Position numbers and translations under genes: made by a program. From positions 232,321-296,320 of the forward strand of contig JAJLPB010000010.1 in assembly GCA_025548565.1 (NCBI GenBank): a DNA stretch of 64,000 nucleotides, read 5' to 3'. This DNA comes from Rugamonas sp. A1-17. GTDB lineage: Bacteria > Pseudomonadota > Gammaproteobacteria > Burkholderiales > Burkholderiaceae_D. Positions 25,642 to 33,434 of the stretch are shown here, piece by piece; position 1 is the first letter of the stretch, and each line of letters opens with the position of its first letter. Under the pieces are notes generated by a model. It saw only the letters and a program-made list of their open reading frames with translations. It was not told where the DNA came from and ran no database searches.

Positions 25642-25989
25642 ATGAACAAAGACACCGACATCCAACTCAGCGGCCCTTTCAAGGCCACCGACGGCTCCGG
25701 CCGTGCCCACGACGCCAAGGCGATCCGTATCTTCGACGAAGGTTACGGCGCGATCGATGTGTATGTGGACTTTTCCGGTTCGATCAGCGGCCTGCACAAG
25801 GACAAAGCGCTGATCGACGCCGTGGTCGCGCAACTGCGCACCGTCGGCTACAAGGGCCCGGCCCTGACCGCCGGCGATTCCGTGCTCCAGGAAAGCAAGC
25901 TGCTGGTGCTGGAAGCGCCGGACGAATTCAACACCTTCGCCGCCGGCAAGGGCTGGAAAGACCTCGCCGAAGAATTCGGCGACGAATAA
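25642..25989 (+). CDS. Conserved-looking protein of unknown function (115 aa)
   Basis: Starts MNKDTDIQLSGPFKATDGSG. A soluble, acidic protein without cysteine, signal peptide or membrane segment; the order of beta-like and helical stretches suggests one small alpha/beta domain. I do not recognise the family. The ribosome-binding site is weak and an in-frame start exists at 25630. It stands between a diguanylate cyclase and a convergent DsbC-like gene. Confidence 0.6.
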   Translation: MNKDTDIQLSGPFKATDGSGRAHDAKAIRIFDEGYGAIDVYVDFSGSISGLHKDKALIDAVVAQLRTVGYKGPALTAGDSVLQESKLLVLEAPDEFNTFAAGKGWKDLAEEFGDE

Positions 25990-25999
25990 ACTTCCGCTC

Positions 26000-26992
26000 T
26001 TAGTTAAACAACTTCTTCAACGCATCCTTCACGTCGATCTTGATTTTCTTCGACTGCTGCTGCTCGCCCGGCTGGGCGGCAGCGGGCTGCTGCGCATCGG
26101 CGGGAATGTCCGCCGCCGCCACCAGCCACTGCGCCGGCTTGGGCGCCGCCAGCTTGGGCATGGCTTCGCCGCCGAAGGTCTTCTTCATGTAGGTGACATC
26201 CATATCCGCCTTGTTGTTCAGGATGGAGCCGTCTTCACGCACAAAGCTGGGCGTACCGCCGGCGCGGCTGCCCACCGCCGCCAGCACCTGCTTCAGATAG
26301 CGCCCCGCCTGCTCGGCACTCTTGGGATCGAATTCGCAGCTGTGGCCTGGCGCCGCGTCCAGCGTGGTCCAGTACTTCCGCCACGCGGCGGTGTTGTTGT
26401 CGGCGCACCAGATGCGCGACACGGTCTGCCACTTCGCCACGCCGCCACTGTAATCCTGCAGCGACATCGGCACGACGTAGAACGTGGTGTTCACGCCGCT
26501 GCCTTTTTTCATGAAGTCCTGCTCGAAGCGCTGGCAGAAGCCGCAATCCACCGCCGAGAACAGCACGATCTTGCGGCCGCCGCCGTCGCCGTAGCTGACT
26601 TTGATCAGCTTGTCGTAATCGATGGCCGCGAGCACCTCCTGCTGCAGATCGCGCAGCTCTTCGCTGGTCATCTTGCGTGGCGGGGTAGTGGTGGTGCTCA
26701 GCACCTGGAAGCCATTGATGTCGCCGTAGATCGTGCCCGCTTCGTTGATGATGCCGATGAACGCGCCCGTATTGTCGTTCAACACGTACATGCCGCGCAC
26801 CAGCGTCGGTATGGCGCGGCTATTGTTTTCGGTGATGCCCAAGGTGCGGTTGGCGCGCGCCATATTGGCCAGCAGATTGTGGGTCGCGCTGCGGCCATCC
26901 GCCTGCGCGGGCGATGCCAGCAGCGCGCCAGCCATGCCCACGACGGCGCCGAGTGCGCGCCACTGCCTGATGCTCTGTTTGAATACGTTCAT
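26000..26992 (-). CDS. Periplasmic DsbC-like thioredoxin-fold protein
   Basis: 330 residues from ATG 26992 (GGGAAG upstream). The signal peptide ends near SPAQA. An N-terminal segment of about 100 residues resembles the DsbC dimerisation region, and the thioredoxin-fold part has the active site C150-G-F-C153 (FSAVDCGFCQRF). Two more cysteines (IWCADN, HSCEFD) may form a structural disulfide. TPSFVREDGSILNN supplies the conserved cis-proline. The Lys/Gln-rich C-terminal tail is unusual for DsbC. Likely role: disulfide isomerisation or reduction in the periplasm. Confidence 0.82.
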   Translation of the reverse strand: MNVFKQSIRQWRALGAVVGMAGALLASPAQADGRSATHNLLANMARANRTLGITENNSRAIPTLVRGMYVLNDNTGAFIGIINEAGTIYGDINGFQVLSTTTTPPRKMTSEELRDLQQEVLAAIDYDKLIKVSYGDGGGRKIVLFSAVDCGFCQRFEQDFMKKGSGVNTTFYVVPMSLQDYSGGVAKWQTVSRIWCADNNTAAWRKYWTTLDAAPGHSCEFDPKSAEQAGRYLKQVLAAVGSRAGGTPSFVREDGSILNNKADMDVTYMKKTFGGEAMPKLAAPKPAQWLVAAADIPADAQQPAAAQPGEQQQSKKIKIDVKDALKKLFN

Positions 26993-27062
26993 CGTTAATC
27001 TTCCCTGATGTGCCGGCATCGCCAGACATTAAACAAAAGAAAATATTATATAACAACATCAT

Positions 27063-27818
27063 TCAGATATAGCGGTCGCTCCAGGCCGCGATCAGGTTGG
27101 CCACGTAGACGGCGTCGTCGCGCTCGGTCAGCAGGTGGTCCGCGCTGTCGAGCGAGATGAAGCTTTTCGGATGCTTGGCGGCGGTGAAAATCTCCATGGC
27201 GTTGCTGATGTCGACCGTGTCGTCGCCCGGCGCGTGCATCACCAGCAAGGCCCGCTTCAGGGCCGCGATCTTCATCTTCAGATTATGCCCGCCCGCATCC
27301 TCGACAAACTGTTGACGGATGCGGAAAGGCCGGCCCGCCAGCCGCACCTGGGCCTCGCCCTCGGCGGCAATCTGGTCGAGGTGCTGGCTGAACAAACCCG
27401 TCACGCGCACCGGATGGCTGGGCGCGGCCAGCGTCACCACCGCCTTGGCCTCGGGCACATCCCCGGCCACCGCCAGCACCGCCGACCCGCCCAGGCTGTG
27501 GCCGATCAACAGGCTGGGCGCCTTGTGGCTGGCGCGCAGGTAGGCCGCGGCCGCCAGCAGGTCCGCCAGGTTCGACGAGAAATTGGTGTTGGCGAACTCG
27601 CCCTCGCTGGCGCCCAGGCCGGTGAAGTCGAAACGCAGCACGGCAAAGCCATGTCCGGTGAGCGCCTGCGCGATGCGGCTGGCGGCAATCGCGTCCTTGC
27701 CGCAGGTGAAGCAGTGGGCGAACAAGGCGTAGGCGCGGATGTCGCCGTCCGGCGCGTCCAACCGCGCGGCCAGCTTCTGGCCGTCGGCGCCGTGGAATTC
27801 CTGTCGATGTGATCGCAT
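27063..27818 (-). CDS. Alpha/beta hydrolase (family often fused to OsmC)
   Basis: 251 residues. Nucleophile S108 in GHSLGG, an acid in HAPGDDTVDI and the histidine in DSADHLLT form the triad. The N-terminus (ALFAHCFTCGKDAIAASRIAQAL, LRFDFTGLGASEGEFANTNFSSN) matches the hydrolase half of the hydrolase-OsmC fusions I know from proteobacteria. The OsmC half is absent here: the chain ends at WSDRYI. The substrate is unknown. Confidence 0.85.
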   Translation of the reverse strand: MRSHRQEFHGADGQKLAARLDAPDGDIRAYALFAHCFTCGKDAIAASRIAQALTGHGFAVLRFDFTGLGASEGEFANTNFSSNLADLLAAAAYLRASHKAPSLLIGHSLGGSAVLAVAGDVPEAKAVVTLAAPSHPVRVTGLFSQHLDQIAAEGEAQVRLAGRPFRIRQQFVEDAGGHNLKMKIAALKRALLVMHAPGDDTVDISNAMEIFTAAKHPKSFISLDSADHLLTERDDAVYVANLIAAWSDRYI

Positions 27819-27861
27819 GCGCTGTCCTTGTCCCTGTCCCGTGGTTGATGGCAGACGCTAT

Positions 27862-29340
27862 TTAACCAAACAAACCGTGCAGATACCAGCGCGCCGACTG
27901 CTCGCCCTCGTGGCCGGTGCGCTCGCGGTATAGCCAGTAGTGCGCGTGGTCCTCGCCCTCGGCCATGAAGTAGTCGCGGGTTTGCATCGTGCCCCACCAG
28001 CCGGCCTCGATGCGCTCGCCGGTCGACATGATCTTCAGCGGCGAGCCGTAGTAGGGCCGGTGGTCGCGCATCAGCAAAGGAATCGGCTTGGCCAGCAACC
28101 ACGCGGGACGCGGCAGGCTGGGCATGTCCGGCGGCAGCTGGGCGCGGGCGTCGGCGGGACGGATTTTTTCCTGCACGCTGACCCAGGCGTTGGCCTGCTC
28201 GGGGCGGTAGTCGGCGCGCGGGGCCGCCTGCAGCACGTTCTCCGGCCCCAGCCGCGCGGTCAGCAGTTCCAGCAGGCGCTGCCAGTCCTCCTTGCTGCCG
28301 CCCGGCTCGGGGAACAGCGTCTCGCTCGGCGGCGCCATGGGCTGCACCTGCGGCGCCTCCAGGCACAGGCCGATCACCGGCGCATCCAGCACCTGCTTGG
28401 CCAGGCGCTCCTTGAGCAGCCGCACCAGGTGCTCGTCGCGCCAGGTCGGCTCGGCCAGCACGATGTCGATCACGGTTGGCGGGCCGGCCACCTTGCCGCG
28501 CTCATGCTCCAGCAGCAGGCGGATGCGCTCGACCGCGAACTGGCGCGCGCTGAGCCAGCCGGTCAGCTGCTGCAACAGGCGGCGCGCACCGAACAGCAGC
28601 GCCTCGGCGTTTTCCACTCGGTCGAACAATTCCAGCTTGGCGCGGAAGCTGGCCGGCGCTTCCAGCCACTGGTGCATCTCGGCGCGCTCGCCGTGGGCGT
28701 CGTCCAGCATGTCCAGCAAGGCGCGGCCGCAGCGGCGCTGCAAGCCGGGACGCGGCAGGCGGCGCATCTCGCCCAGCGTCAAGCACCCGATGCCTTCCAA
28801 CCAGCTCAGGTAGGGCCGAGCCGGAGGCAGCAGGCTGCCGGGCAAGCGGTCCATGCGCCGCACTAACGCGTCCATCGTCAAGGCCCGCCCGGCATTGCCG
28901 CGAGCCAGCAGCCAGGCGCCGCGCGCGGTGGGCGCGCAGCTGAGCCAGGCCGTGAAACCAAGCGCCTCCATGCTGGCGGCCACCAACCGGCACAGCGCGC
29001 GAATGCCGCCGAACAGGCGCAGGCTGGCGCCGATGTCGAGCAGCAGCGTGCCCTCCTCCGCCTGCGCCAGCTGCGGCGTGAACTGCAGCAGCGCCATCGC
29101 CACCGCGTGCTGCGCGTCCGCCTCCAGCTGCGGCGCGCGCTGCTGGAACTGCGATTGCGGCGCCAGCATCAGCGCGCCCCCGCGCCGCATGCCGGCCTCG
29201 ACGCCAGCCTGCCGCGCCAGCGCCGACATGGCCACCACCCGCTCCTGCTCCAGCACCACGGTGCAGCGGTCATCCGACCAGCGCGGGCAGAATACTTCGA
29301 GCGGGAGCCGTGACAGGTGTAGTCCGATCCAGAGGCGCAT
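27862..29340 (-). CDS. imuB: ImuB, Y-family-polymerase-like SOS mutagenesis protein
   Basis: 492 residues. The N-terminus MRLWIGLHLSRLPLEVF has the ImuB form, in which the catalytic acidic residues of active Y-family polymerases are missing (GLHLSRL where DMDCFF would stand). This is a known property of ImuB, which bridges DnaE2 and the beta clamp. The order of little-finger and C-terminal segments follows the family. The gene overlaps the end of imuA by 71 bases and has no clear ribosome-binding site, so it is probably translationally coupled. dnaE2 itself lies at the left window edge. Confidence 0.88.
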   Translation of the reverse strand: MRLWIGLHLSRLPLEVFCPRWSDDRCTVVLEQERVVAMSALARQAGVEAGMRRGGALMLAPQSQFQQRAPQLEADAQHAVAMALLQFTPQLAQAEEGTLLLDIGASLRLFGGIRALCRLVAASMEALGFTAWLSCAPTARGAWLLARGNAGRALTMDALVRRMDRLPGSLLPPARPYLSWLEGIGCLTLGEMRRLPRPGLQRRCGRALLDMLDDAHGERAEMHQWLEAPASFRAKLELFDRVENAEALLFGARRLLQQLTGWLSARQFAVERIRLLLEHERGKVAGPPTVIDIVLAEPTWRDEHLVRLLKERLAKQVLDAPVIGLCLEAPQVQPMAPPSETLFPEPGGSKEDWQRLLELLTARLGPENVLQAAPRADYRPEQANAWVSVQEKIRPADARAQLPPDMPSLPRPAWLLAKPIPLLMRDHRPYYGSPLKIMSTGERIEAGWWGTMQTRDYFMAEGEDHAHYWLYRERTGHEGEQSARWYLHGLFG

Positions 29341-29989
29341 GGCGTTGTAAAAGCGATGGGGTTAAGGGCAAGAACAAGGGCGTGTCGCGCTGCGGTCCTC
29401 GTCGTTTGACAAAGCCAATGTTGACGCCGCCCGGCGCCGTGTGCAGCGACAGCCGCAGCGGCGCCGGCGAGGCATCCTGCGCGGCGGCCAGCGGACGCAG
29501 CATACAGAACAGCGTGTCCCCGCTTTGCGCCGCCAGGTGCAGGCGGCGCAGCGTTTCGCCGCGCGCGTGGTTTTGCCACAGCAGCAGCGCGCCGCAGCAG
29601 CCGCTGCGCAGCACTTGTTCGGCCGCCCATAAAGCGTCGCCGCTCTTGGCGCCGCTGCGTATCCACACCAGTTGCGACGGCTCCAGCCCCAGCGCGGCCA
29701 GCGCCAGCGCCTGCGGCGCGTGCGGCGGTTGCAGCAGCACGATGGGCCGCTTGCCCAGTCCCAACAGCGCCGGCCGCAGCAGCCGCAACTCGCCGATGCC
29801 GTGCTGTTGCACCAGCAGGTCGATCAGCACGCCCAGCGGCCAGCCGCCGCCCGGCAGCTGGGCCGACAAGGCGGCAAAGCCGGTGTCGGCGCAGCGGGTG
29901 GCGCTGTGCGCCAGTTGCGACGCCAGCCATAACGATGGGTGGACGGCTTCGGGCGCCAGCGTGGCGGAAGAGGTGGCGGATCGGCTCAT
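29270..29989 (-). CDS. imuA: ImuA, RecA-like SOS mutagenesis protein
   Basis: 239 residues starting MSRSATSSATLAPEAVHPSL. The pattern LPGGGWPLGVLIDLLVQQHGIGELRLLRPAL and the later GDALWAAEQVLRSGCCGALLLW are characteristic of ImuA in proteobacteria. It interacts with ImuB and DnaE2 in the family. A LexA box lies 27 bases upstream. The 3' end overlaps imuB by 71 bases, which is long. Confidence 0.87.
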   Translation of the reverse strand: MSRSATSSATLAPEAVHPSLWLASQLAHSATRCADTGFAALSAQLPGGGWPLGVLIDLLVQQHGIGELRLLRPALLGLGKRPIVLLQPPHAPQALALAALGLEPSQLVWIRSGAKSGDALWAAEQVLRSGCCGALLLWQNHARGETLRRLHLAAQSGDTLFCMLRPLAAAQDASPAPLRLSLHTAPGGVNIGFVKRRGPQRDTPLFLPLTPSLLQRHAPLDRTTPVTAPARSILPALVG

Positions 29990-30015
29990 GGTATGAATGG
30001 GATTCTACCGTAAAT

Positions 30016-30033
30016 ACTGTACAAATACACAGT
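30016..30033 (-). promoter_or_regulatory. LexA (SOS) box of imuA-imuB
   Basis: ACTGTACAAATACACAGT fits CTG-N10-CAG (30017-30019 and 30030-30032). It lies in the imuA promoter region. Confidence 0.88.
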
Positions 30034-30127
30034 ACTATTTGCGGCCGTTTTTGGCAAGGCCGATCTCTGTATCGTGCGCTCCATGCTGTACCATGTGGTT
30101 CAGGCAACTTAACAATAAGGACATCCT

Positions 30128-31381
30128 TTGCAAACCATTCAACTGGTCGGCGCCATCCTGTTCGGACTGGCGCTGCTGCACACTTTCGCGGCCAAATCCT
30201 TTGAAATCCTGTCGCACCGCCACCCGCGCCACGCGGGCCTGTTCCACCTGTTGGGCGAGGTGGAGGTGGTGTTCGGCTTCTGGGCCTTCATCCTGATCGC
30301 CGCCATCGCGCTGCTGAGCGGCGGCGAGGCGGCCGTCCATTACGCTGAATCGCGCCAATATACCGAGCCGCTGTTCGTGTTCACCGTGATGGTGGTGGCC
30401 GCCTCGCGGCCGGTGCTGGACATCATGGAGCGCCTGCTGCTGGTGCTGGCCAAGCTGCTGCCGATGCGCGTCGAACTGGCGCTGGTGTGGTTCGGCCTGG
30501 CGCTGGTGCCGCTGACCGGCTCGCTGATCACGGAGCCGGCCGCGATGACGCTGGCCGCGCTGATGCTGGCGCCGCTGGTCTTCCGCGACGGCATGCCGGA
30601 ATGGCTGAAGTACGGCGCGCTGGGCGTGTTGTTCGTCAACGTGTCGATTGGCGGCACGCTGACCGCCTATGCCGCGCCGCCGGTGTTGATGGTGGCTGGC
30701 ACCTGGCAATGGGACAGCGCCTTCATGATCACGCATTTCGGCTGGAAAGCGGCCATCGCGGTGCTCATCAACGCGACCACGGTCACTTTCATGCTGCGCA
30801 AGCATCTGCGGACGCCGGCCGCGCCGTCGGCCGAAGCCGCTGCGGCGCCGGCGGTGCCGTTGGCGGTCACCGCGATCCACCTCGCCTTCCTGGCGGCGGT
30901 GGTGCTGCTGGGCCACCATCCGGTGCTGTTCCTCGGCATCTTCATGCTGTTCCTGGGATTCACACAGGCTTACCAGCGCTACCAGAATCCGCTGATCATC
31001 AAGGAGGGCTTGCTGGTGGGCTTCTTCCTGGCCGGGCTGGTGGTATTGGGGGGCATGCAGCAATGGTGGTTGCAGCCCATCGTCGAGAGCTTGCCGCCGA
31101 CGGCGCTGTTCTTCAGCGCGCTTGGCCTGACGGCGATTACCGACAATGCCGCGCTGACCTATCTCGGTTCGCTGATCCAGGGGATTTCGGCGCAGTCGCA
31201 ATACATGCTGGTGGCTGGCGCGGTGGCCGGCGGCGGCTTGACGGTGATCGCCAACGCGCCGAATCCGGCCGGCGTCTCGCTGCTGCGGCGCGGCTTCCAG
31301 GATGAATCGATAGGCGCTATCGGCCTGCTGGCCGGCGCGCTGGCGCCGACGATCGTGGCCGCGCTGGCTTTTCTGCTGTAA
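30128..31381 (+). CDS. Putative Na+/H+ antiporter family membrane protein
   Basis: 417 residues from a TTG start at 30128, with AAGGA 7 bases upstream and no suitable ATG nearby. About eleven hydrophobic segments. The stretches HTFAAKSFEILSHRHPRHAGLFHLLGEVEVVFGFWAF, SLITEPAAMTL and GLTAITDNAALTYLGSLI follow the putative antiporter family (Na_H_antiport_3 type). The conserved acidic residues in EPAAM and TDNAAL sit in membrane segments and could bind cations. Transport was inferred from family only. Confidence 0.8.
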   Translation: MQTIQLVGAILFGLALLHTFAAKSFEILSHRHPRHAGLFHLLGEVEVVFGFWAFILIAAIALLSGGEAAVHYAESRQYTEPLFVFTVMVVAASRPVLDIMERLLLVLAKLLPMRVELALVWFGLALVPLTGSLITEPAAMTLAALMLAPLVFRDGMPEWLKYGALGVLFVNVSIGGTLTAYAAPPVLMVAGTWQWDSAFMITHFGWKAAIAVLINATTVTFMLRKHLRTPAAPSAEAAAAPAVPLAVTAIHLAFLAAVVLLGHHPVLFLGIFMLFLGFTQAYQRYQNPLIIKEGLLVGFFLAGLVVLGGMQQWWLQPIVESLPPTALFFSALGLTAITDNAALTYLGSLIQGISAQSQYMLVAGAVAGGGLTVIANAPNPAGVSLLRRGFQDESIGAIGLLAGALAPTIVAALAFLL

Positions 31382-31667
31382 GTACTCCGACGTGGAATTT
31401 CAATCCAAGCGCGCGCACAACTTTCAGGATGGTCGCGAAGCTTGGATTGCCATCGGCGGACAAGGCTTTGTATAAGCTTTCGCGGCCCATGCCAGTCTCG
31501 TTGGCAAGTTGCGTCATCCCGTAGGCGCGGGCAATGTTGCCGAGCGCCTTGGCAATGAACGCCACGTCGTCGCCCGCCTCTTCAAGGCAGACCTCAAAGT
31601 ACAGAGCCATGTCTTCTTTGGTCTGAAGATGTTCGGCACTATCCCATTTTTTTAATTTCAGCTCCAC
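31317..31667 (-). CDS. HigA-like antitoxin (XRE-type, COG3636 pattern)
   Basis: 116 residues. The start MELKLKKWDSAEHLQTKEDMALYFE and the helix-turn-helix ARAYGMTQLANETGMGRESLYKALS (about residues 46-70) followed by NPSFATILKVVRALGL are typical of these antitoxins. It follows the toxin gene by 9 bases. The C-terminal Pro/Arg-rich tail runs 65 bases into the 3' end of the convergent antiporter gene. Confidence 0.82.
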   Translation of the reverse strand: MELKLKKWDSAEHLQTKEDMALYFEVCLEEAGDDVAFIAKALGNIARAYGMTQLANETGMGRESLYKALSADGNPSFATILKVVRALGLKFHVGVLTAEKPARPRSSAPARRPAGR

Positions 31668-31676
31668 GATGACCTC

Positions 31677-31964
31677 CTACAGTTGTCGTGCCAGCGCTTG
31701 CGCAGCTGCGATGTCCTTCGCCTGGGACGATTTATCTCCACCCGCCAACAAGATAATCAGCGAAGCACCTCGGAACGTGTAGTACAAGCGATATCCGGGA
31801 CCGTAATCGATACGCATCTCGGAAACACCATCGCCTACAAACTTATGATCGCCCAGGTTGCCATCCTCCGCTCGATCAATACGTACCTGTATGTAGGTAC
31901 GGGCTCTACGATCTCTCAAGCAACGAAACCATGAACTAAAAAGTTCGGTCTGAAGGATATCCAT
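31677..31964 (-). CDS. HigB/RelE-type toxin (COG3657 pattern)
   Basis: 95 residues. The core FSSWFRCLRDRRARTYIQVRIDRAEDGNLGDHKFVGDGVSEMRIDYGPGYRLYY, here cited as motifs only by RDRRARTYIQVRIDR and MRIDYGPGYRLYY, is the addiction-module killer pattern of small RelE-fold RNases. The C-terminal LLAGGDKSSQAKDI is also typical. Toxin-first gene order matches higBA. An imperfect palindrome at 31988-32003 may be the autoregulatory operator. Confidence 0.85.
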   Translation of the reverse strand: MDILQTELFSSWFRCLRDRRARTYIQVRIDRAEDGNLGDHKFVGDGVSEMRIDYGPGYRLYYTFRGASLIILLAGGDKSSQAKDIAAAQALARQL

Positions 31965-31987
31965 ATTTCAGAAGGCCTAATCTGATT

Positions 31988-32003
31988 GTATTCCATGGGA
32001 TAC
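31988..32003. promoter_or_regulatory. Imperfect palindrome upstream of the HigBA-like operon
   Basis: GTATTCCATGGGATAC is symmetric except for one pair and lies 24 bases before the toxin start. It is a candidate antitoxin operator. Confidence 0.4.
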
Positions 32004-32074
32004 ACCAATACAAGGACGATCTTATCCCATCATTCGACATCAGAATGAGCAACTGCGAACTTCAATGATATGCA

Positions 32075-33346
32075 TCAGGTGCGCCGGTGGCGTGCGAAAA
32101 ATTCCAGCATCATCTTGCTGGCATCTGGGCCGGCCTTGGCGTTGAAGGCCAGTGCGGGATCGCCGCCGCTCCAGGCGTGCTCGAGGTCGGCGATCCGGGC
32201 GACGCGTAGTAGCAGTTTTCTGCCTTCGTAAAAATCGTGCAGCTGGTGGGCGTTGTGGCGGCCTCCGCGTCCTTGCGGCTTGTGGGTGATCTTCGGTGCG
32301 GCGGACAGCTTATTCAACAACCTGCTTTGGCGGAGCAGTTGGAGTTGGTTGATCGGGCGGACTACCTGGTCGCCCTCGCCCTGGATCAGGATCGCGGGCA
32401 TGCCGGGGAATTGGGGATGGCGCAACAGCACTTCTTGTGCGGCGGCCTCGGATCGTGTGGCGGCGCCGTGCTGCATCACGCCCAGTGCGCCGATGGTGTT
32501 GTGGCCTGCGCCGAATACCGGGCCTGAGTGCAGCCCGACGGCGGCGAACAATTGCGGGTGATTCAGCGCGATGATGTTGGCCATGCCGGCACCGGCCGAG
32601 ATGCCGGCGATGTAGATGCGCGAACGGTCGATGGCGTATTGCGTCATCACTTTGCCGATCATGCCGACGATGGTGGGGACATCGCCGCCGCCTTCCTGCG
32701 TGGCGCGGTCGTACCATTTCCAGCAGCGCTGCGCTTGCACGCTGACCAGTTGCTGCGGATAGAGCACGGCGTAGCCCATTTGCTCGGCCCATTGATTCAT
32801 GCGCGTTCCTTGTGCGAATTGGGTCGCGGTCTGGTGGCAGCCGTGCAGCATCACCAGCAGGGGCAGGCCTTTGCGCTGCGTGTCTTCAGGCGGATTGTTT
32901 GGCAGGTAGAGCCAGTAGCTCATGCGGCGCGTCGGCGTGGCGTAGTGCGATGCCAGCCACTTGCCGGGCGACGGCGGGACGTGTGTGGCAGCCGATGGAA
33001 TGGCGCTGCGGCGGGCTGTGGGGCCTGGCGCGGCGGGAGGCGTGGTGCGGACTCGCGGTGCGGCGGTGGCGCGGACTCGTGACGCAGCGGACGTGGTGGC
33101 GCGTACCTGCTGCGCGGCGGCCGTCGTGGCGGCGCGCACGCGTGGCGCGGCAGGCTTGGCCGCCGGCTTGGCGGGCTTGGCCAGCGCGGCCGGCTTGGCT
33201 ACCTTGGCGGCGGCTTTGCGTTTTCGTTTGGGCTTGGCGGCTGCGGGGGCGGTGAACAGTGCCGTCACGAGCTTGCTGACGGAACGGCTTTGCCGCGTCC
33301 CCGAGCGGACCAAGGCGCGCAACAAACTGCTGGCGGATCTCTTCAT
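32075..33346 (-). CDS. PHB-depolymerase-family esterase with a histone-H1-like N-terminus
   Basis: 423 residues. Residues about 130-423 follow the polyhydroxybutyrate depolymerase/LpqC esterases: LLVMLHGCHQTATQFAQGTRMN, nucleophile S250 in GISAGAGM, an acid near GEGDQVV and histidine in DLEHAWSGGD. Residues about 33-110 are almost entirely Ala, Lys, Pro, Arg, Val and Thr, like a bacterial histone-H1-like tail. The N-terminal MKRSASSLLRALVRSG has no clear signal peptide, so secretion is uncertain. It might act on storage polymer or polyphenol esters; unknown. Confidence 0.84.
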   Translation of the reverse strand: MKRSASSLLRALVRSGTRQSRSVSKLVTALFTAPAAAKPKRKRKAAAKVAKPAALAKPAKPAAKPAAPRVRAATTAAAQQVRATTSAASRVRATAAPRVRTTPPAAPGPTARRSAIPSAATHVPPSPGKWLASHYATPTRRMSYWLYLPNNPPEDTQRKGLPLLVMLHGCHQTATQFAQGTRMNQWAEQMGYAVLYPQQLVSVQAQRCWKWYDRATQEGGGDVPTIVGMIGKVMTQYAIDRSRIYIAGISAGAGMANIIALNHPQLFAAVGLHSGPVFGAGHNTIGALGVMQHGAATRSEAAAQEVLLRHPQFPGMPAILIQGEGDQVVRPINQLQLLRQSRLLNKLSAAPKITHKPQGRGGRHNAHQLHDFYEGRKLLLRVARIADLEHAWSGGDPALAFNAKAGPDASKMMLEFFARHRRT

Positions 33347-33434
33347 CGCGGCGTTCTCCTGTTGCGATAAAGTCTACTTGAAACCCGCTCCAGCCTGCGT
33401 GCGCCAGCGCTCATAGCGAACGCTTAACAAGCGC

